A stretch of 64,000 nt of DNA from Comamonas sp. B21-038. GTDB taxonomy: Bacteria > Pseudomonadota > Gammaproteobacteria > Burkholderiales > Burkholderiaceae_C. Positions 27,821 through 37,230 of this stretch are shown piece by piece. The notes beneath the pieces were generated by a model. It worked only from the letters and a program-made list of their open reading frames with translations, made no database searches and had not been told where the DNA came from. A program made the position numbers and the translations under genes. Where the stretch lies: assembly GCF_022387135.1 (NCBI RefSeq), contig NZ_CP092462.1:2914001-2978000 (forward strand), in the 5' to 3' direction. How positions within the stretch are numbered: the first letter of the stretch is position 1; the number at the start of each line of letters is the position of its first letter.

Positions 27821-28387
27821 CTAAGAATCAACCCTAGCCCGGATCTCTGGCAATGCCTTTTGCAAGTAATAAATCATCGACCAGACGGTCAATACCGCCG
27901 CCCCCCAGATCAGCCAGGTACCCCAGACACCGGTATCGATCCCGGCCACCTTGCCGTCGTAGAGCAAAAACGGAATGGCCACCATCTGCACGGTGGTCTT
28001 GAGCTTGCCCACCATGTGCACAGCCACGCTCTTGCTCGCACCAATGCGCGCCATCCATTCACGCAGCGCCGAGATCGCAATCTCGCGGCCGATGATGATC
28101 AGCGCGACAAAGACATCGGCACGCTGCAGGTAGACCAGGATCAGCAGCGACGCGCAGACCAGGAACTTGTCGGCCACCGGATCGAGGAAGGCGCCAAAGG
28201 ATGAGGTCTGGTTGAGCTTGCGTGCCAGAAAGCCATCGAGCCAGTCGGTGAAGGCGAACACCACAAACATGACGGTGGCCCACAGGTTCTTGGTGGCCAT
28301 ATCAAGAGGCGAGTAATACACGCCGATGATGAGCGGGATCGCGACAATGCGCGTCCAGGTCATGATGGTGGGGATCGTGAAGAACAT
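27821..28387 (-). CDS. pgsA: CDP-diacylglycerol-glycerol-3-phosphate 3-phosphatidyltransferase
   Basis: 188 residues with four to five membrane helices. It holds the CDP-alcohol phosphotransferase signature: DWLDGFLARKLNQTSSFG, then AFLDPVADK, that is D-G-x2-A-R with the later two Asp residues. PgsA makes phosphatidylglycerol phosphate from CDP-diacylglycerol and glycerol-3-phosphate. The start MFFTIPTIMTWTRIVAIPL fits known PgsA N-termini. It follows uvrC by about 206 bases, a common uvrC-pgsA order. Confidence 0.95.
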   Translation of the reverse strand: MFFTIPTIMTWTRIVAIPLIIGVYYSPLDMATKNLWATVMFVVFAFTDWLDGFLARKLNQTSSFGAFLDPVADKFLVCASLLILVYLQRADVFVALIIIGREIAISALREWMARIGASKSVAVHMVGKLKTTVQMVAIPFLLYDGKVAGIDTGVWGTWLIWGAAVLTVWSMIYYLQKALPEIRARVDS

Positions 28388-28593
28388 GCGGCTATTGTGG
28401 CACGCTGCGGTGCAAATTCAGTGAACGACATGCTCTGTGAACGACATGCGTTCAGAACCCTTGCCAAAGCTTGCGGCCTGGAACGGAGCGCGGGCTGACG
28501 CGACCGGCGTCCATTCCACAGGGCGAGGGTTCTGCATGGGCACCATGACGCGCCCGCCTGCGCGACCTGTTGCAAGGCCGCACAGGCCTCACG

Positions 28594-30579
28594 TCAATGC
28601 AAGGCTCTGTAGATATCCTGCGCCAGCGCTGGCGATATGCCATCGACCGTCATCAGGTCATCGACCCCGGCCTCCTCCACACCGCGTACGCCGCCAAAGC
28701 GTTGCAGCAGGCGCGCCCGCTTCTTGGGCCCGACCCCGGGAATGTCTTCCAGCCGGCTGCCACCTACCCGCACCTTGGCACGCGCAGCGCGCATGCCGGT
28801 GATCGCAAAGCGGTGCGCCTCATCGCGAATCTGCGCCACCAGCATCAGCGCAGCCGAGTCGCGGCCCAGATAGACCTTGTCGCGCCCATCGCAGAACACC
28901 AGCTCTTCGAGACCGACCTTGCGGCCCTCGCCTTTCTCGACACCGACGATGCGTGACAGATCCAGACCCAGCTCGGTAAAGACCTCGCGTGCGACACCAA
29001 CCTGGCCCTTGCCGCCATCGATAAGCACGATGTCGGGCAAACGGGCAGCATTCTTGCCAAGCTCGGCGCCACCGGCATCGCGCTGGGCCTCGGCCACCTT
29101 GCTGTAGCGGCGCGTCAGCACCTGGCGCATGGCGGCATAGTCGTCGCCGCCGGTGATGCCTTCGATCTTGTAGCGCCGGTACTCGCTGCTTTGCATCTTG
29201 TGGTGGTGAAACACCACGCAGGAGGCCTGGGTGTTCTCACCCGAGGTGTGCGAGATGTCAAAGCACTCGATGGTCAGCTGGTCAATATCGTCCTGGGGCA
29301 AATCCAGCGCCTCGACCAGCGCACGCGTGCGTGCCTGTTGCGAGCCTTCTTCCGCCAGCAGGCGGGCCAGCTGCAACTGGGCATTCTTTTGCGCCATCTC
29401 GAGCCAGACGCGGCGCTCCTCGCGCGGCTGCGACACCGCAGCAATGCGCGTGCCGGTCTGCTGTGACAAGGCCTCCAGCAATGCGGGCTCCAGCGCAACG
29501 CTGACCACCAGCACCGGCGGCGGCGCCACCTGCAGATAGTGCTGCGCCACAAACGCTTCCAGCACCCGCTGCTCCACCGTCTTGGCAGCCACGGTGGTGC
29601 CGGGCGTGCCCAACGCCTGGTCCTCGGCGTCTTCGGCCTCTTCCAGACTGGCGATGGCAGCACTGTCCTCGACATGCACCGGGAAGTAGGCGCGGTCCCC
29701 CAGGTGCCGCCCGCCACGCACCATCGCCAGATTCACGCAGGCCTTGCCGCCTTGCACCTGCACGGCCAGTATGTCCACATCGCGGTCATCACTGGTCTCG
29801 ATGCTTTGCTGGTGCAGCATACTGGCCAGTGCCTTGATCTGGTTGCGGATGTCGGCCGCCTGCTCAAACTCCAGCTGGTCCGAGTGCGCCATCATGCGCG
29901 CCTCCAGCGTCTTGAGCAGCGTGTCGGTCTCGCCACGCAGCATGGCTTCGGCATGGGCCACATCGGCGGCGTAATCCTCCGGACTGATGTGGTCGACACA
30001 GGGGCCGCTGCAGCGCTTGATCTGGTACAGCAAACAAGGCCGGGTGCGGTTGCTGAAGATGCTGTCCTCGCAGGTGCGCAGGCGGAACACCTTTTGCAGC
30101 AACTGGATGGTTTCCTTGACCGCCCAGGCATTCGGATACGGGCCGAAATAGCGCTGGCGCTTGTCGGTGGCACCCCGGTAGTAGGCCACGCGCGGGTAGC
30201 ACTGGCTGGGGGGCGCGCGCATGTCACCATCGTGGATCGCCATGCCGGTGATCTTCAGGTACGGATAGCTCTTGTCATCCCGAAAAAGAATGTTGTATTT
30301 CGGATGCTGGGTCTTGATGAGGTTGTTTTCCAGCAGCAGCGCTTCGGCTTCGGAGCGCACCACCGTGGTCTCCATGCGCACGATCTTGCCCACCATGTGG
30401 CCGATGCGCGTGCCGCCATGGTCCTTCTGGAAATAGCTCGATACCCGGCGCTTGAGGTTGATGGCCTTGCCCACATACAGCAAGGCATCGCTGGCGTCGA
30501 AATAGCGGTAGACCCCGGGCATGGCGGGCAAACCAGCCACCTGGGCAAGAAGTTCGGGAGAGTGCACGTGAATGGGCAT
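28594..30579 (-). CDS. uvrC: Excinuclease ABC subunit C
   Basis: 661 residues, complete. Domains in order: GIY-YIG nuclease (about 15-95, [20 protein letters not shown]), UVR motif (about 205-240, [20 protein letters not shown]), the RNase H-like second nuclease ([19 protein letters not shown], then [13 protein letters not shown]) and a C-terminal helix-hairpin-helix pair ([21 protein letters not shown]). UvrC makes both cuts in nucleotide excision repair. It lies 61 bases after the CoA-transferase gene on the same strand. Confidence 0.97.
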   Translation of the reverse strand: MPIHVHSPELLAQVAGLPAMPGVYRYFDASDALLYVGKAINLKRRVSSYFQKDHGGTRIGHMVGKIVRMETTVVRSEAEALLLENNLIKTQHPKYNILFRDDKSYPYLKITGMAIHDGDMRAPPSQCYPRVAYYRGATDKRQRYFGPYPNAWAVKETIQLLQKVFRLRTCEDSIFSNRTRPCLLYQIKRCSGPCVDHISPEDYAADVAHAEAMLRGETDTLLKTLEARMMAHSDQLEFEQAADIRNQIKALASMLHQQSIETSDDRDVDILAVQVQGGKACVNLAMVRGGRHLGDRAYFPVHVEDSAAIASLEEAEDAEDQALGTPGTTVAAKTVEQRVLEAFVAQHYLQVAPPPVLVVSVALEPALLEALSQQTGTRIAAVSQPREERRVWLEMAQKNAQLQLARLLAEEGSQQARTRALVEALDLPQDDIDQLTIECFDISHTSGENTQASCVVFHHHKMQSSEYRRYKIEGITGGDDYAAMRQVLTRRYSKVAEAQRDAGGAELGKNAARLPDIVLIDGGKGQVGVAREVFTELGLDLSRIVGVEKGEGRKVGLEELVFCDGRDKVYLGRDSAALMLVAQIRDEAHRFAITGMRAARAKVRVGGSRLEDIPGVGPKKRARLLQRFGGVRGVEEAGVDDLMTVDGISPALAQDIYRALH

Positions 30580-30640
30580 GGCGCTATTGTCTTATGCGTT
30601 CGCGCTGCCCGCAGCAAACCGGTCCATCACCCATGCAGGC

Positions 30641-31867
30641 TCACTGCACAATGCCGCGCTCCCGCAGCGTTGCAATCTGCGCTGCGCTCAGGCCCAGGCC
30701 CTGCAGTACGGCGTCGGTGTCGTCACCCAGGTGGGGGGCACTGCTGCGGATCGTGCCCGGCGTGACAGACAGCTTGGGCACGATGCCCGGCACCTCGAGT
30801 GTGTGGCCATCGCGCGTGGTCTGCGGCACGATCATCTGGCGCGCACGGTAGTGCGGGTCTTCGCTGATGTCCTTGGCGGTGTAGACCTTGCCGGCCGGCA
30901 CCCTTGCAGCGGCAAGCGCATCCATCACCTGTGCAATCGCGCGCGGCTGTGTCCAGGCGCTGATGGCCGCGTCGATCTCCTCTATACGTGCCACCCGTCC
31001 CGCATTGCTGGCCAGGTCGGGCGCCTGGCCCAGGTCAGGCCGGCCAATGGTGTCCATCAGCCGCTTGAAGATACTGTCGCCATTGCCGGCCACCAGCACC
31101 CAGCCATCCTGGCAGGCATAGGCGTTGGACGGCGCAATGCCCGGCAAGGCGCTGCCCGCCGCCTCGCGCACCACGCCAAAGGCGCTGTACTCGGGGATCA
31201 GGCTTTCCATCACATTGAAGACCGCCTCATGCAAGGCCACATCGATCACCTGGCCACTGCCGCCGTTGACCTTGCGGTGGTAGAGCGCCATCATCACGCC
31301 GATGACGCCATGCAGCGCCGCCAAGGTGTCGCCGATCGACACCCCCACCCGCACAGGCACCCGCCCGGGCTCGGCCGTCAGGTGGCGCAGGCCGCCCATG
31401 GCCTCGCCAATCACGCCAAAGCCTGGCAGGTCGCGGTAGGGGCCGGTTTGCCCGTAGCCGGAGATGCGCAGCATCACCAGGCCCGGGTTGAGGGCATGCA
31501 GCTCCTCGGGCGACATGCCCCAGCCCTCCAGGGTGCCGGGGCGGAAGTTCTCCACCAGCACATCGGCCTCGGCAATCAGCTGGCGGGCAATGTCCTGCGC
31601 CTCTTTCTGGCGCAAATCCAGTGCCAGCGACTGCTTGTTGCGCGACTGCACCTGCCACCAGACGGAGGTGCCATCCTGCAGCAGGCGCCAGTTGCGCAGC
31701 GGGTCGCCCGCGCCGGTGGCCTCGATCTTCACCACGTCGGCACCAAACTCGCCCAAGGTCTTGCCGCAGAATGGCCCGGCAATCAGCTGGCCCATCTCGA
31801 CCACCTTGACGCCTTGCAAAGCCATCGGCCCAGGGGTTGCAGTGTGGGGGTTCATGTCTGTCTCCAT
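30641..31867 (-). CDS. CaiB/BaiF family CoA-transferase (Asp of active site replaced)
   Basis: 408 residues. It is a family III CoA-transferase: LQGVKVVEMGQLIAGPFCG, FGADVVKIEATGAGDPLRNW, SLALDLRQKEAQDIARQL, and VLVENFRPGTLEGWGMSPEE. Where active members show Asp in G-Y/F-D-x-x-x-Q-A, this one reads GFGVIGEAMGG, with Gly at the Asp position. This is a recurring subgroup pattern, so it may use another nucleophile or a different reaction. The substrate is unknown. The gene is upstream of uvrC. Upstream again comes a copy of the dispersed repeat. Confidence 0.85.
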   Translation of the reverse strand: METDMNPHTATPGPMALQGVKVVEMGQLIAGPFCGKTLGEFGADVVKIEATGAGDPLRNWRLLQDGTSVWWQVQSRNKQSLALDLRQKEAQDIARQLIAEADVLVENFRPGTLEGWGMSPEELHALNPGLVMLRISGYGQTGPYRDLPGFGVIGEAMGGLRHLTAEPGRVPVRVGVSIGDTLAALHGVIGVMMALYHRKVNGGSGQVIDVALHEAVFNVMESLIPEYSAFGVVREAAGSALPGIAPSNAYACQDGWVLVAGNGDSIFKRLMDTIGRPDLGQAPDLASNAGRVARIEEIDAAISAWTQPRAIAQVMDALAAARVPAGKVYTAKDISEDPHYRARQMIVPQTTRDGHTLEVPGIVPKLSVTPGTIRSSAPHLGDDTDAVLQGLGLSAAQIATLRERGIVQ

Positions 31868-31908
31868 GCTTGATCAACTGGGGCTTATTGTGGCCCAGGC
31901 GGCAGGGC

Positions 31909-32072
31909 CTGGGATCCTCTGCATAACCCTCGTCAAGTGGAATGGGCGCGGATCGGGATGAGCCGCAAGGCGTACTTTGCAGTCAATAGCCCGCTATTGA
32001 CAAGAAAGACAACGCAGCGGATCGCCCGAGCCCGCGTTCAGACCACGACAGGGAGTTGTGCAGCGGATTCCA
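31909..32072 (-). repeat. Dispersed inverted-repeat element, copy B (164 bp)
   Basis: Read on the minus strand it matches copy C (56559-56725) over its whole length with few gaps. The right end reads GGATCCTCTGC and the left end GGAATCCGCTGC, so the ends form imperfect terminal inverted repeats. It fills most of the space between the CoA-transferase and earP. It codes for nothing obvious and may be a MITE-like element. Confidence 0.8.
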
Positions 32073-32111
32073 CAACAGTGACGCCCGGGACTGCACTATC
32101 ATCGCCCCGTC

Positions 32112-33221
32112 ATGCCCAACGCTCCCGCCCCGCCCTCCGCCACCCCCATCCCACCCCCTCAGGTCTGGGATATCTTTTGCCAGGTGATCGACAACTTTGG
32201 CGACATCGGCGTGTGTTGGCGCCTGGCCGCCGACCTGGCCCGGCGCGGCTGCCAGGTGCGCCTGTGGGTGGACGATGGCAGCGCGCTGGCCTGGATGGCG
32301 CCGCAGGGCGCGCCCGGCGTGACCGTGCACCCGTGGCCCGGTGCGGTGCCGGCCAGCGGCATTGCCGATGTGGTGGTGGAAGCCTTTGGCTGCGAGATCC
32401 CCCCCGCCTTCCAACAGGCACTGGCCGCGCGGGCGCAATCGCCAGCACAGCAGCCCAGCGTCTGGATCAACCTGGAATACCTGTCCGCCGAAGACTATGT
32501 GGAGCGCTGCCACCGCCTGCCTTCACGCTTGATGAGCGGCCCGGCCAGCGGCCTCACGCGCTGGTTCTTCTACCCCGGCTTCAGCACCGGCACCGGCGGC
32601 CTGCTGCGCGAGGCCGATCTGCCCCAGCGCCAGGCGGAGTTTGACCGCAGCGCCTGGCGGGCGCGGCATGGCCTGCATGACGGCGACCCGGTGTTTTCGC
32701 TGTTCTGCTATGAACCGCCCGCTTTTTTGCAGGCCTTTGCCAGCGCCGGCACGGCCACGCAATGGCTGGTCACCCCGGGCCGCGCGGCGGCACTGGTACA
32801 GCGGCAACTGCCGCAGCCCCTGCCCCGTCAGGTGCAGTTGCTGCAGCCCTGCAGCCAGCCGGAATTCGACGACATGCTCTGGTCCTGCGACCTCAACTTT
32901 GTGCGCGGCGAAGACTCGCTGGTGCGGGCACTATGGGCTGGCCAGCCCTTTGTCTGGCAGATCTACCCCCAAGACGACAACGCGCACCATGCCAAGCTGG
33001 AGGCCTTTCTGGACTGGCTGCATGCGCCAGACAGCCTGCGCCAGGCCCATGCGGCCTGGAATGGCATCCCCGGCGCCAATGGCTCCCCCCCGGCCTGGCC
33101 CGGCACTACCGCCGCAGTGCTGTCCCAATGGGCGCAGTGCGTGCAGGCGGCACGCAACAGTCTGCAGATGCAGCCCAGCCTTGCCGAGCAGCTGATGGCA
33201 TTTGCAGACGAAAAATGTTAG
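32112..33221 (+). CDS. earP: EF-P arginine rhamnosyltransferase EarP
   Basis: 369 residues, family DUF2331. EarP adds rhamnose from dTDP-rhamnose to Arg32 of EF-P. It has the typical start VWDIFCQVIDNFGDIGVCWRLA, the active-site region DNFGDIGV, WINLEYLSAEDYVERCH, FYPGFSTGTGGLL and the C-terminal nucleotide-sugar region NFVRGEDSLVRALWAGQPFVW with QDDNAHHAKL. Its target efp lies about 165 bases downstream on the same strand. A short Pro-rich N-terminal extension of about 17 residues is not typical. Confidence 0.95.
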   Translation: MPNAPAPPSATPIPPPQVWDIFCQVIDNFGDIGVCWRLAADLARRGCQVRLWVDDGSALAWMAPQGAPGVTVHPWPGAVPASGIADVVVEAFGCEIPPAFQQALAARAQSPAQQPSVWINLEYLSAEDYVERCHRLPSRLMSGPASGLTRWFFYPGFSTGTGGLLREADLPQRQAEFDRSAWRARHGLHDGDPVFSLFCYEPPAFLQAFASAGTATQWLVTPGRAAALVQRQLPQPLPRQVQLLQPCSQPEFDDMLWSCDLNFVRGEDSLVRALWAGQPFVWQIYPQDDNAHHAKLEAFLDWLHAPDSLRQAHAAWNGIPGANGSPPAWPGTTAAVLSQWAQCVQAARNSLQMQPSLAEQLMAFADEKC

Positions 33222-33386
33222 AATCGGAGTCTTTGCGCTTATCCCCGCACCCAGCGCCGCCAGGCAACAGGGTTTGACGGATGCGCACAACGCCGCGGAA
33301 CATGCTACGGCGCAGCACAGCCCGTCCAACGACACTTGCGCGCCGCCCGTAGAAGTTTGAGCGGCCCAACACAGGCACCTATTGCT

Positions 33387-33941
33387 ATGAAAATCGCTCA
33401 AGAAATCCGCGCTGGTAACGTGATCATGTTCGGCAAGGACCCGATGATCGTTCTGAAGACCGAATACGCACGTGGCGGCCGTGGCGCTGCCACCGTGCGC
33501 ATGAAGCTCAAGAGCCTGATCGGCAACTTCGGCACGGAAAACGTGTTCAAGGCCGACGACAAGATCGACAACGTGATCCTGGAGAAGAAGGACTGCACGT
33601 ACTCCTACTTCGCAGACCCCATGTACGTCTGGATGGACCCCGAGTTCAACCAGTACGAAGTGGAAGCCGAAAACATGGCTGATGCACTGAACTACCTCGA
33701 AGACGGCATGACCGCTGAAGTGGTTTTCTACGACGGCAAGGCCATCTCCGTCGAACTGCCGACCACCATCGTGCGCGAAATCACCTGGACCGAGCCAGCC
33801 GTCAAGGGCGATACTTCGGGCAAGGTGCTCAAGCCCGCCAAGATCGCTACCGGTTTTGAAATCGCTGTGCCCCTGTTCGTGAGCCAGGAAGACAAGATCG
33901 AAATCGACACCCGCACTGCCGAATACCGCAAGCGCGTGTAA
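33387..33941 (+). CDS. efp: Elongation factor P
   Basis: 184 residues from ATG 33387 ([16 protein letters not shown]); an earlier start in frame would add 17 residues. EF-P relieves stalling at polyproline. The tip loop reads [13 protein letters not shown] with Arg at residue 32, the residue that EarP rhamnosylates, instead of the Lys of E. coli. The three OB-like domains are complete, ending [11 protein letters not shown]. The neighbouring earP gene supports the Arg32 pathway. A terminator follows 28 bases after the stop. Confidence 0.97.
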   Translation: MKIAQEIRAGNVIMFGKDPMIVLKTEYARGGRGAATVRMKLKSLIGNFGTENVFKADDKIDNVILEKKDCTYSYFADPMYVWMDPEFNQYEVEAENMADALNYLEDGMTAEVVFYDGKAISVELPTTIVREITWTEPAVKGDTSGKVLKPAKIATGFEIAVPLFVSQEDKIEIDTRTAEYRKRV

Positions 33942-33969
33942 TGCCTGGGCCGCAAGCCCCAGCCAGAAC

Positions 33970-34001
33970 AACCTCCATGCCCCGCGCTGGAGGTTTTTTT
34001 T
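33970..34001 (+). terminator. Intrinsic terminator after efp
   Basis: AACCTCCA / TGGAGGTT stem with a 10-base loop followed by a run of T. Confidence 0.88.
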
Positions 34002-34161
34002 CGCCCAGGCATCGCAGACCTTTCCAAGAGGAGACAGCCGCAAGCGGGCCATTGCAGCAATGCACATGCAGATACATATTTTTACCCATTAAAAATAGCC
34101 AAATATTTTTGCCCCGGTAAAATAGAGCGCATATCCCCAAAAATAGAAAGAACAAGTGGCC

Positions 34162-34800
34162 ATGACTACCGAGACATTGACCGGCCGGTTGACAATTTTC
34201 CAGGGCCACCAGCGCCTGCTGCAAGCCGACCGCCTCACCGTGCTGCGCTATCTGCAAAACCATGACGAACTGCACCCTGGCGGCAGCCCTACCCCTTTGT
34301 GGGTGTTTGACGACCTCTCCGGCTTGCGGCTGGACCTGAACTGGCGCTCGGAACTTGCGCCCACCATCCCTCCCACCCCGTTGGATAGTGCAGAACCTGC
34401 GCCCGTTACCCCGGCGGCCGCACCGATGGAGCCGGCCAGCCACGGCCGTGCCGCGCGGGCCGTGGGACGCCCCAAACTGGGTGTGGTCTCGCGCGAAGTC
34501 ACTTTGCTGCCCCGCCACTGGGAGTGGCTCAACCGCCAGCCGGGCGGCGCCTCCGCCGCGTTGCGCCGGTTGATCGACGATGCCCGCAATGCCCACGCGG
34601 AGAAGGATTCCCAGCGCGCCGCGACCGAGGCCACCTACCAGTTCATGCAGGCGATGGCAGGCGATCTGCCCGGTTTTGACGAAGCCTGCCGCGCGCTGTT
34701 TGCCCACAAGCAATCGGCATTCTTGCTGCAGACCCAGGCATGGCCTGATGATGTACAAGCTTATCTGCACCAGCTCAGCCGTCCCATCTGGCCGGTGTAA
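34162..34800 (+). CDS. DUF2239 family protein
   Basis: 212 residues from ATG 34162; a GTG six bases earlier (34156) is possible and would add two residues. Family-like segments are LWVFDDLSGLRLDLNW, then GRPKLGVVSREVTLLPRHWE and LNRQPGGASAALRRLIDDAR, which look like a helix-turn-helix-like DUF2239 core. A Pro/Ala-rich linker separates the two halves. Function unknown; the family is common in proteobacteria. The AT-rich DNA just upstream (34070-34130) could hold the promoter. It is followed by the MATE gene. Confidence 0.75.
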   Translation: MTTETLTGRLTIFQGHQRLLQADRLTVLRYLQNHDELHPGGSPTPLWVFDDLSGLRLDLNWRSELAPTIPPTPLDSAEPAPVTPAAAPMEPASHGRAARAVGRPKLGVVSREVTLLPRHWEWLNRQPGGASAALRRLIDDARNAHAEKDSQRAATEATYQFMQAMAGDLPGFDEACRALFAHKQSAFLLQTQAWPDDVQAYLHQLSRPIWPV

Positions 34801-34837
34801 GCGCTACAGTCCCGTTCCCCCGACTACACACGCCCCC

Positions 34838-36226
34838 ATGTCTTCGCCCCTTCCCCTCACGCAGGCTGTGCCGCCCGCCCCGCCTGTACGCCCCCTGTGG
34901 CAAGTGTTCATGGTGTTTCTGGGCCCCATGCTGCTGTCCAACATCCTCCAGTCTCTCTCGGGCACGCTCAACAGCATGTTTCTCGGTCAGATGATGGGGG
35001 TCAAGGCGCTGGCTGCGGTCGCGGCCTTCTTCCCGGTCATGTTTGTCTTTATTGCGTTTGTCATCGGCCTGGGCGCTGGCGCCTCGGTGCTGATTGGCCA
35101 GGCCTGGGGCGCAGGGCAGCCCGACAAGGTGCGCGCCATTGCCGGCACCACCTTGCTGACCGGGCTGGCCATGGGGGCGGCGGTGGCGCTATTTGGCGGC
35201 CTGTTCACCCAGCCCATCATGCGGCTGCTGGGTACCCCAGCCGATATCCTCGAGCAGGCCACGGTGTATTCGCGCATCGTCTTGCTGGGCATGCCCGGGC
35301 TGTTCATCTTCCTGCTATTCACCTCGCTGCTGCGCGGCGTCGGCGACACACTCACGCCCATGTGGTCGCTGATCGTGTCCACCGGCATCGGCCTGGTCAG
35401 CACCCCGGCGCTGATTGCCGGCTGGGGCGGCCTGCCGCGCCTGGGCGTGGCCAGCGCCGGGGTGTCGATGATCCTGGGCTTCAGCATCGCCCTGGTCTGG
35501 CTGACGGTGCAGCTGCGCCGCAAGCGCAGCGTGCTGGCACCCAACAGGGCGCTGTTGCGCGCTATGCGCCCGGATTGGGGCTTGCTGCGCGGCGTGCTGC
35601 GTGTGGGCATCCCCACCGGCGTGCTGATGATCGCCACCTCGCTGGCCGGCCTGGTCGTCCTGTCGCAGATCAACGGATTTGGATCCAACGCCACCGCCGC
35701 CTACGGCGCCGTGAACCAGATCAATGCGTTCGCGCAGTTTCCGCTGATCTCGATCGCCATCACCGCCTCCATTCTGGCCGCCCAGTCGATCGGCGCCGGC
35801 CGCAGCGAACGCCTGCCCGCCATTGCGCGCACTGCGATGCAGATCAACCTGGCCATAGGGGGCGCCACCGCGTTGCTCGGCACCCTCTTCGCCAGGCCTT
35901 TGCTGTCGATCTTCATCACCGATCAGGAGGTGCTGCATGTGGCCGTGGAACTGCTGCGCATTGTGCTGTGGAGCGGTCTGCTGTTTGGCGCCTTCGCGTC
36001 CCTGGCAGCGCTGATGCGTGCCAGCGGTGATGTGCTGATCCCCACGTTGATCACCATCGGCGTGATTGCTACGCTGGAGCTGCCGCTGGCCTGGCTGTTC
36101 AGCCGCCACTTTGGCCTGGTAGGCATCTGGATGGCCTTCCCGGTCTCCTACGGCATCACATTGGCGCTGCAAACCTGGTACTACCAGGCCATCTGGAAAA
36201 AGCGCCCGATCCGCAAGATGGTCTGA
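34838..36226 (+). CDS. MATE-family multidrug/toxin efflux protein
   Basis: 462 residues from ATG 34838 (MSSPLPLTQAVPP). A longer reading from 34580 overlaps the DUF2239 gene and is not needed. About 12 membrane helices form two similar bundles. Typical MATE motifs are FLGPMLLSNILQSLSGTLN, LGAGASVLIGQAWGAGQPDK and, in the second half, NAFAQFPLISIAITASIL and AAQSIGAGRSERLPAIARTA. It would export cationic compounds in exchange for Na+ or H+. Substrate unknown. Confidence 0.92.
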   Translation: MSSPLPLTQAVPPAPPVRPLWQVFMVFLGPMLLSNILQSLSGTLNSMFLGQMMGVKALAAVAAFFPVMFVFIAFVIGLGAGASVLIGQAWGAGQPDKVRAIAGTTLLTGLAMGAAVALFGGLFTQPIMRLLGTPADILEQATVYSRIVLLGMPGLFIFLLFTSLLRGVGDTLTPMWSLIVSTGIGLVSTPALIAGWGGLPRLGVASAGVSMILGFSIALVWLTVQLRRKRSVLAPNRALLRAMRPDWGLLRGVLRVGIPTGVLMIATSLAGLVVLSQINGFGSNATAAYGAVNQINAFAQFPLISIAITASILAAQSIGAGRSERLPAIARTAMQINLAIGGATALLGTLFARPLLSIFITDQEVLHVAVELLRIVLWSGLLFGAFASLAALMRASGDVLIPTLITIGVIATLELPLAWLFSRHFGLVGIWMAFPVSYGITLALQTWYYQAIWKKRPIRKMV

Positions 36227-36333
36227 GCGCGGCACGCCCAGGCGCTGCGCCCACGAGCCCAGGTGACAAGCGCCGTAAAAACTGAAATCATGGCCAGCTG
36301 CAGCAGCCTGCCTGCCTTCAACGATCTGCCTTT

Positions 36334-37146
36334 ATGCCCAAGCTTGATAACTACCGCGTGCCCGTCAACGGCCCCGTCCATCTGGCCGACTACGACCCGG
36401 CCGCCACACCGTTTGCACACGGCACTGTCAAGGCCCAGGAAAAGGACCTGAAGGCGCTCAACAAGCAGCTGGCGCAGCTGATGCGCCCGCTGCAGGGCGA
36501 GAACAAGCGCTCGGTACTGTTGGTGCTGCAAGGAACGGACACCAGCGGCAAGGACGGCACCGTGCGCGGCGTGTTCAAAACCACGGGACCGCAGGGCCTG
36601 CGCATGGCCACCTTCAAAAGCCCGAGCAAGGAAGAGCTCTCGCACGACTACCTGTGGCGCTGCCATGCGGTGGTGCCCGCCAAGGGCGAGATCGGCATCT
36701 GGAACCGCAGCCATTATGAAGACGTGCTGGTGCCGCTGGTCAACGGCTGGATCACGCCGCAGGTCGCCAAGCAGCGCTATGCGCAGATCAATGACTTCGA
36801 GCGCCTGCTGGCCGAGAACGGCACCACCGTCCTCAAATGCATGCTGCATATCAGCAAGGACGAACAGCGCGTTCGGCTGCAGGAGCGCATCGATGTGCCG
36901 GAAAAACGCTGGAAGTTCAGCCTCGATGACCTCGCGGTGCGCAAGCAGTGGGACGCCTACCAACAGGCCTACGAGGACCTGCTGGAAGCCACTTCCACCG
37001 CGCATGCGCCCTGGTATGTGGTGCCGGCCGACAACAAGCTGCACCGCAACCTGATGGTCAACACCTTGCTCAACCACTGCCTGCTCGACATGCAGCCGCA
37101 GTACCCGGTCGATTTCCCCGAGCTGGTCGGCCTGCAGGTCGAATAA
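36334..37146 (+). CDS. ppk2: Polyphosphate kinase 2 family protein
   Basis: 270 residues, single-domain PPK2. It has Walker A GTDTSGKDG (about residues 67-75), then GPQGLRMATFKSPSKEELSHD, then GEIGIWNRSHYEDVL, the Walker B and lid region, with R-S-H-Y-E-D conserved. The enzyme moves phosphate between polyphosphate and nucleoside mono- or diphosphates. Subclass (NDP or NMP kinase) cannot be fixed by eye. The start MPKLDNYRVPVNGPVHL fits relatives. It ends in a shared terminator with convergent rimO. Confidence 0.93.
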   Translation: MPKLDNYRVPVNGPVHLADYDPAATPFAHGTVKAQEKDLKALNKQLAQLMRPLQGENKRSVLLVLQGTDTSGKDGTVRGVFKTTGPQGLRMATFKSPSKEELSHDYLWRCHAVVPAKGEIGIWNRSHYEDVLVPLVNGWITPQVAKQRYAQINDFERLLAENGTTVLKCMLHISKDEQRVRLQERIDVPEKRWKFSLDDLAVRKQWDAYQQAYEDLLEATSTAHAPWYVVPADNKLHRNLMVNTLLNHCLLDMQPQYPVDFPELVGLQVE

Positions 37147-37176
37147 GCGCGCCCGGCAAAAGCGCACCGACCACAG

Positions 37177-37209
37177 AAAAGGGGCCTGCTGCAACAGCAA
37201 GGCCCCTTT
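37177..37209. terminator. Bidirectional terminator between ppk2 and rimO
   Basis: AAAAGGGGCC and GGCCCCTTT arms flank a TGCTGCAACAGCA hairpin, giving A- and T-tracts on both strands between two converging genes. Confidence 0.85.
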
Positions 37210-37230
37210 GCTTTGTCTACGATCCAGTGT

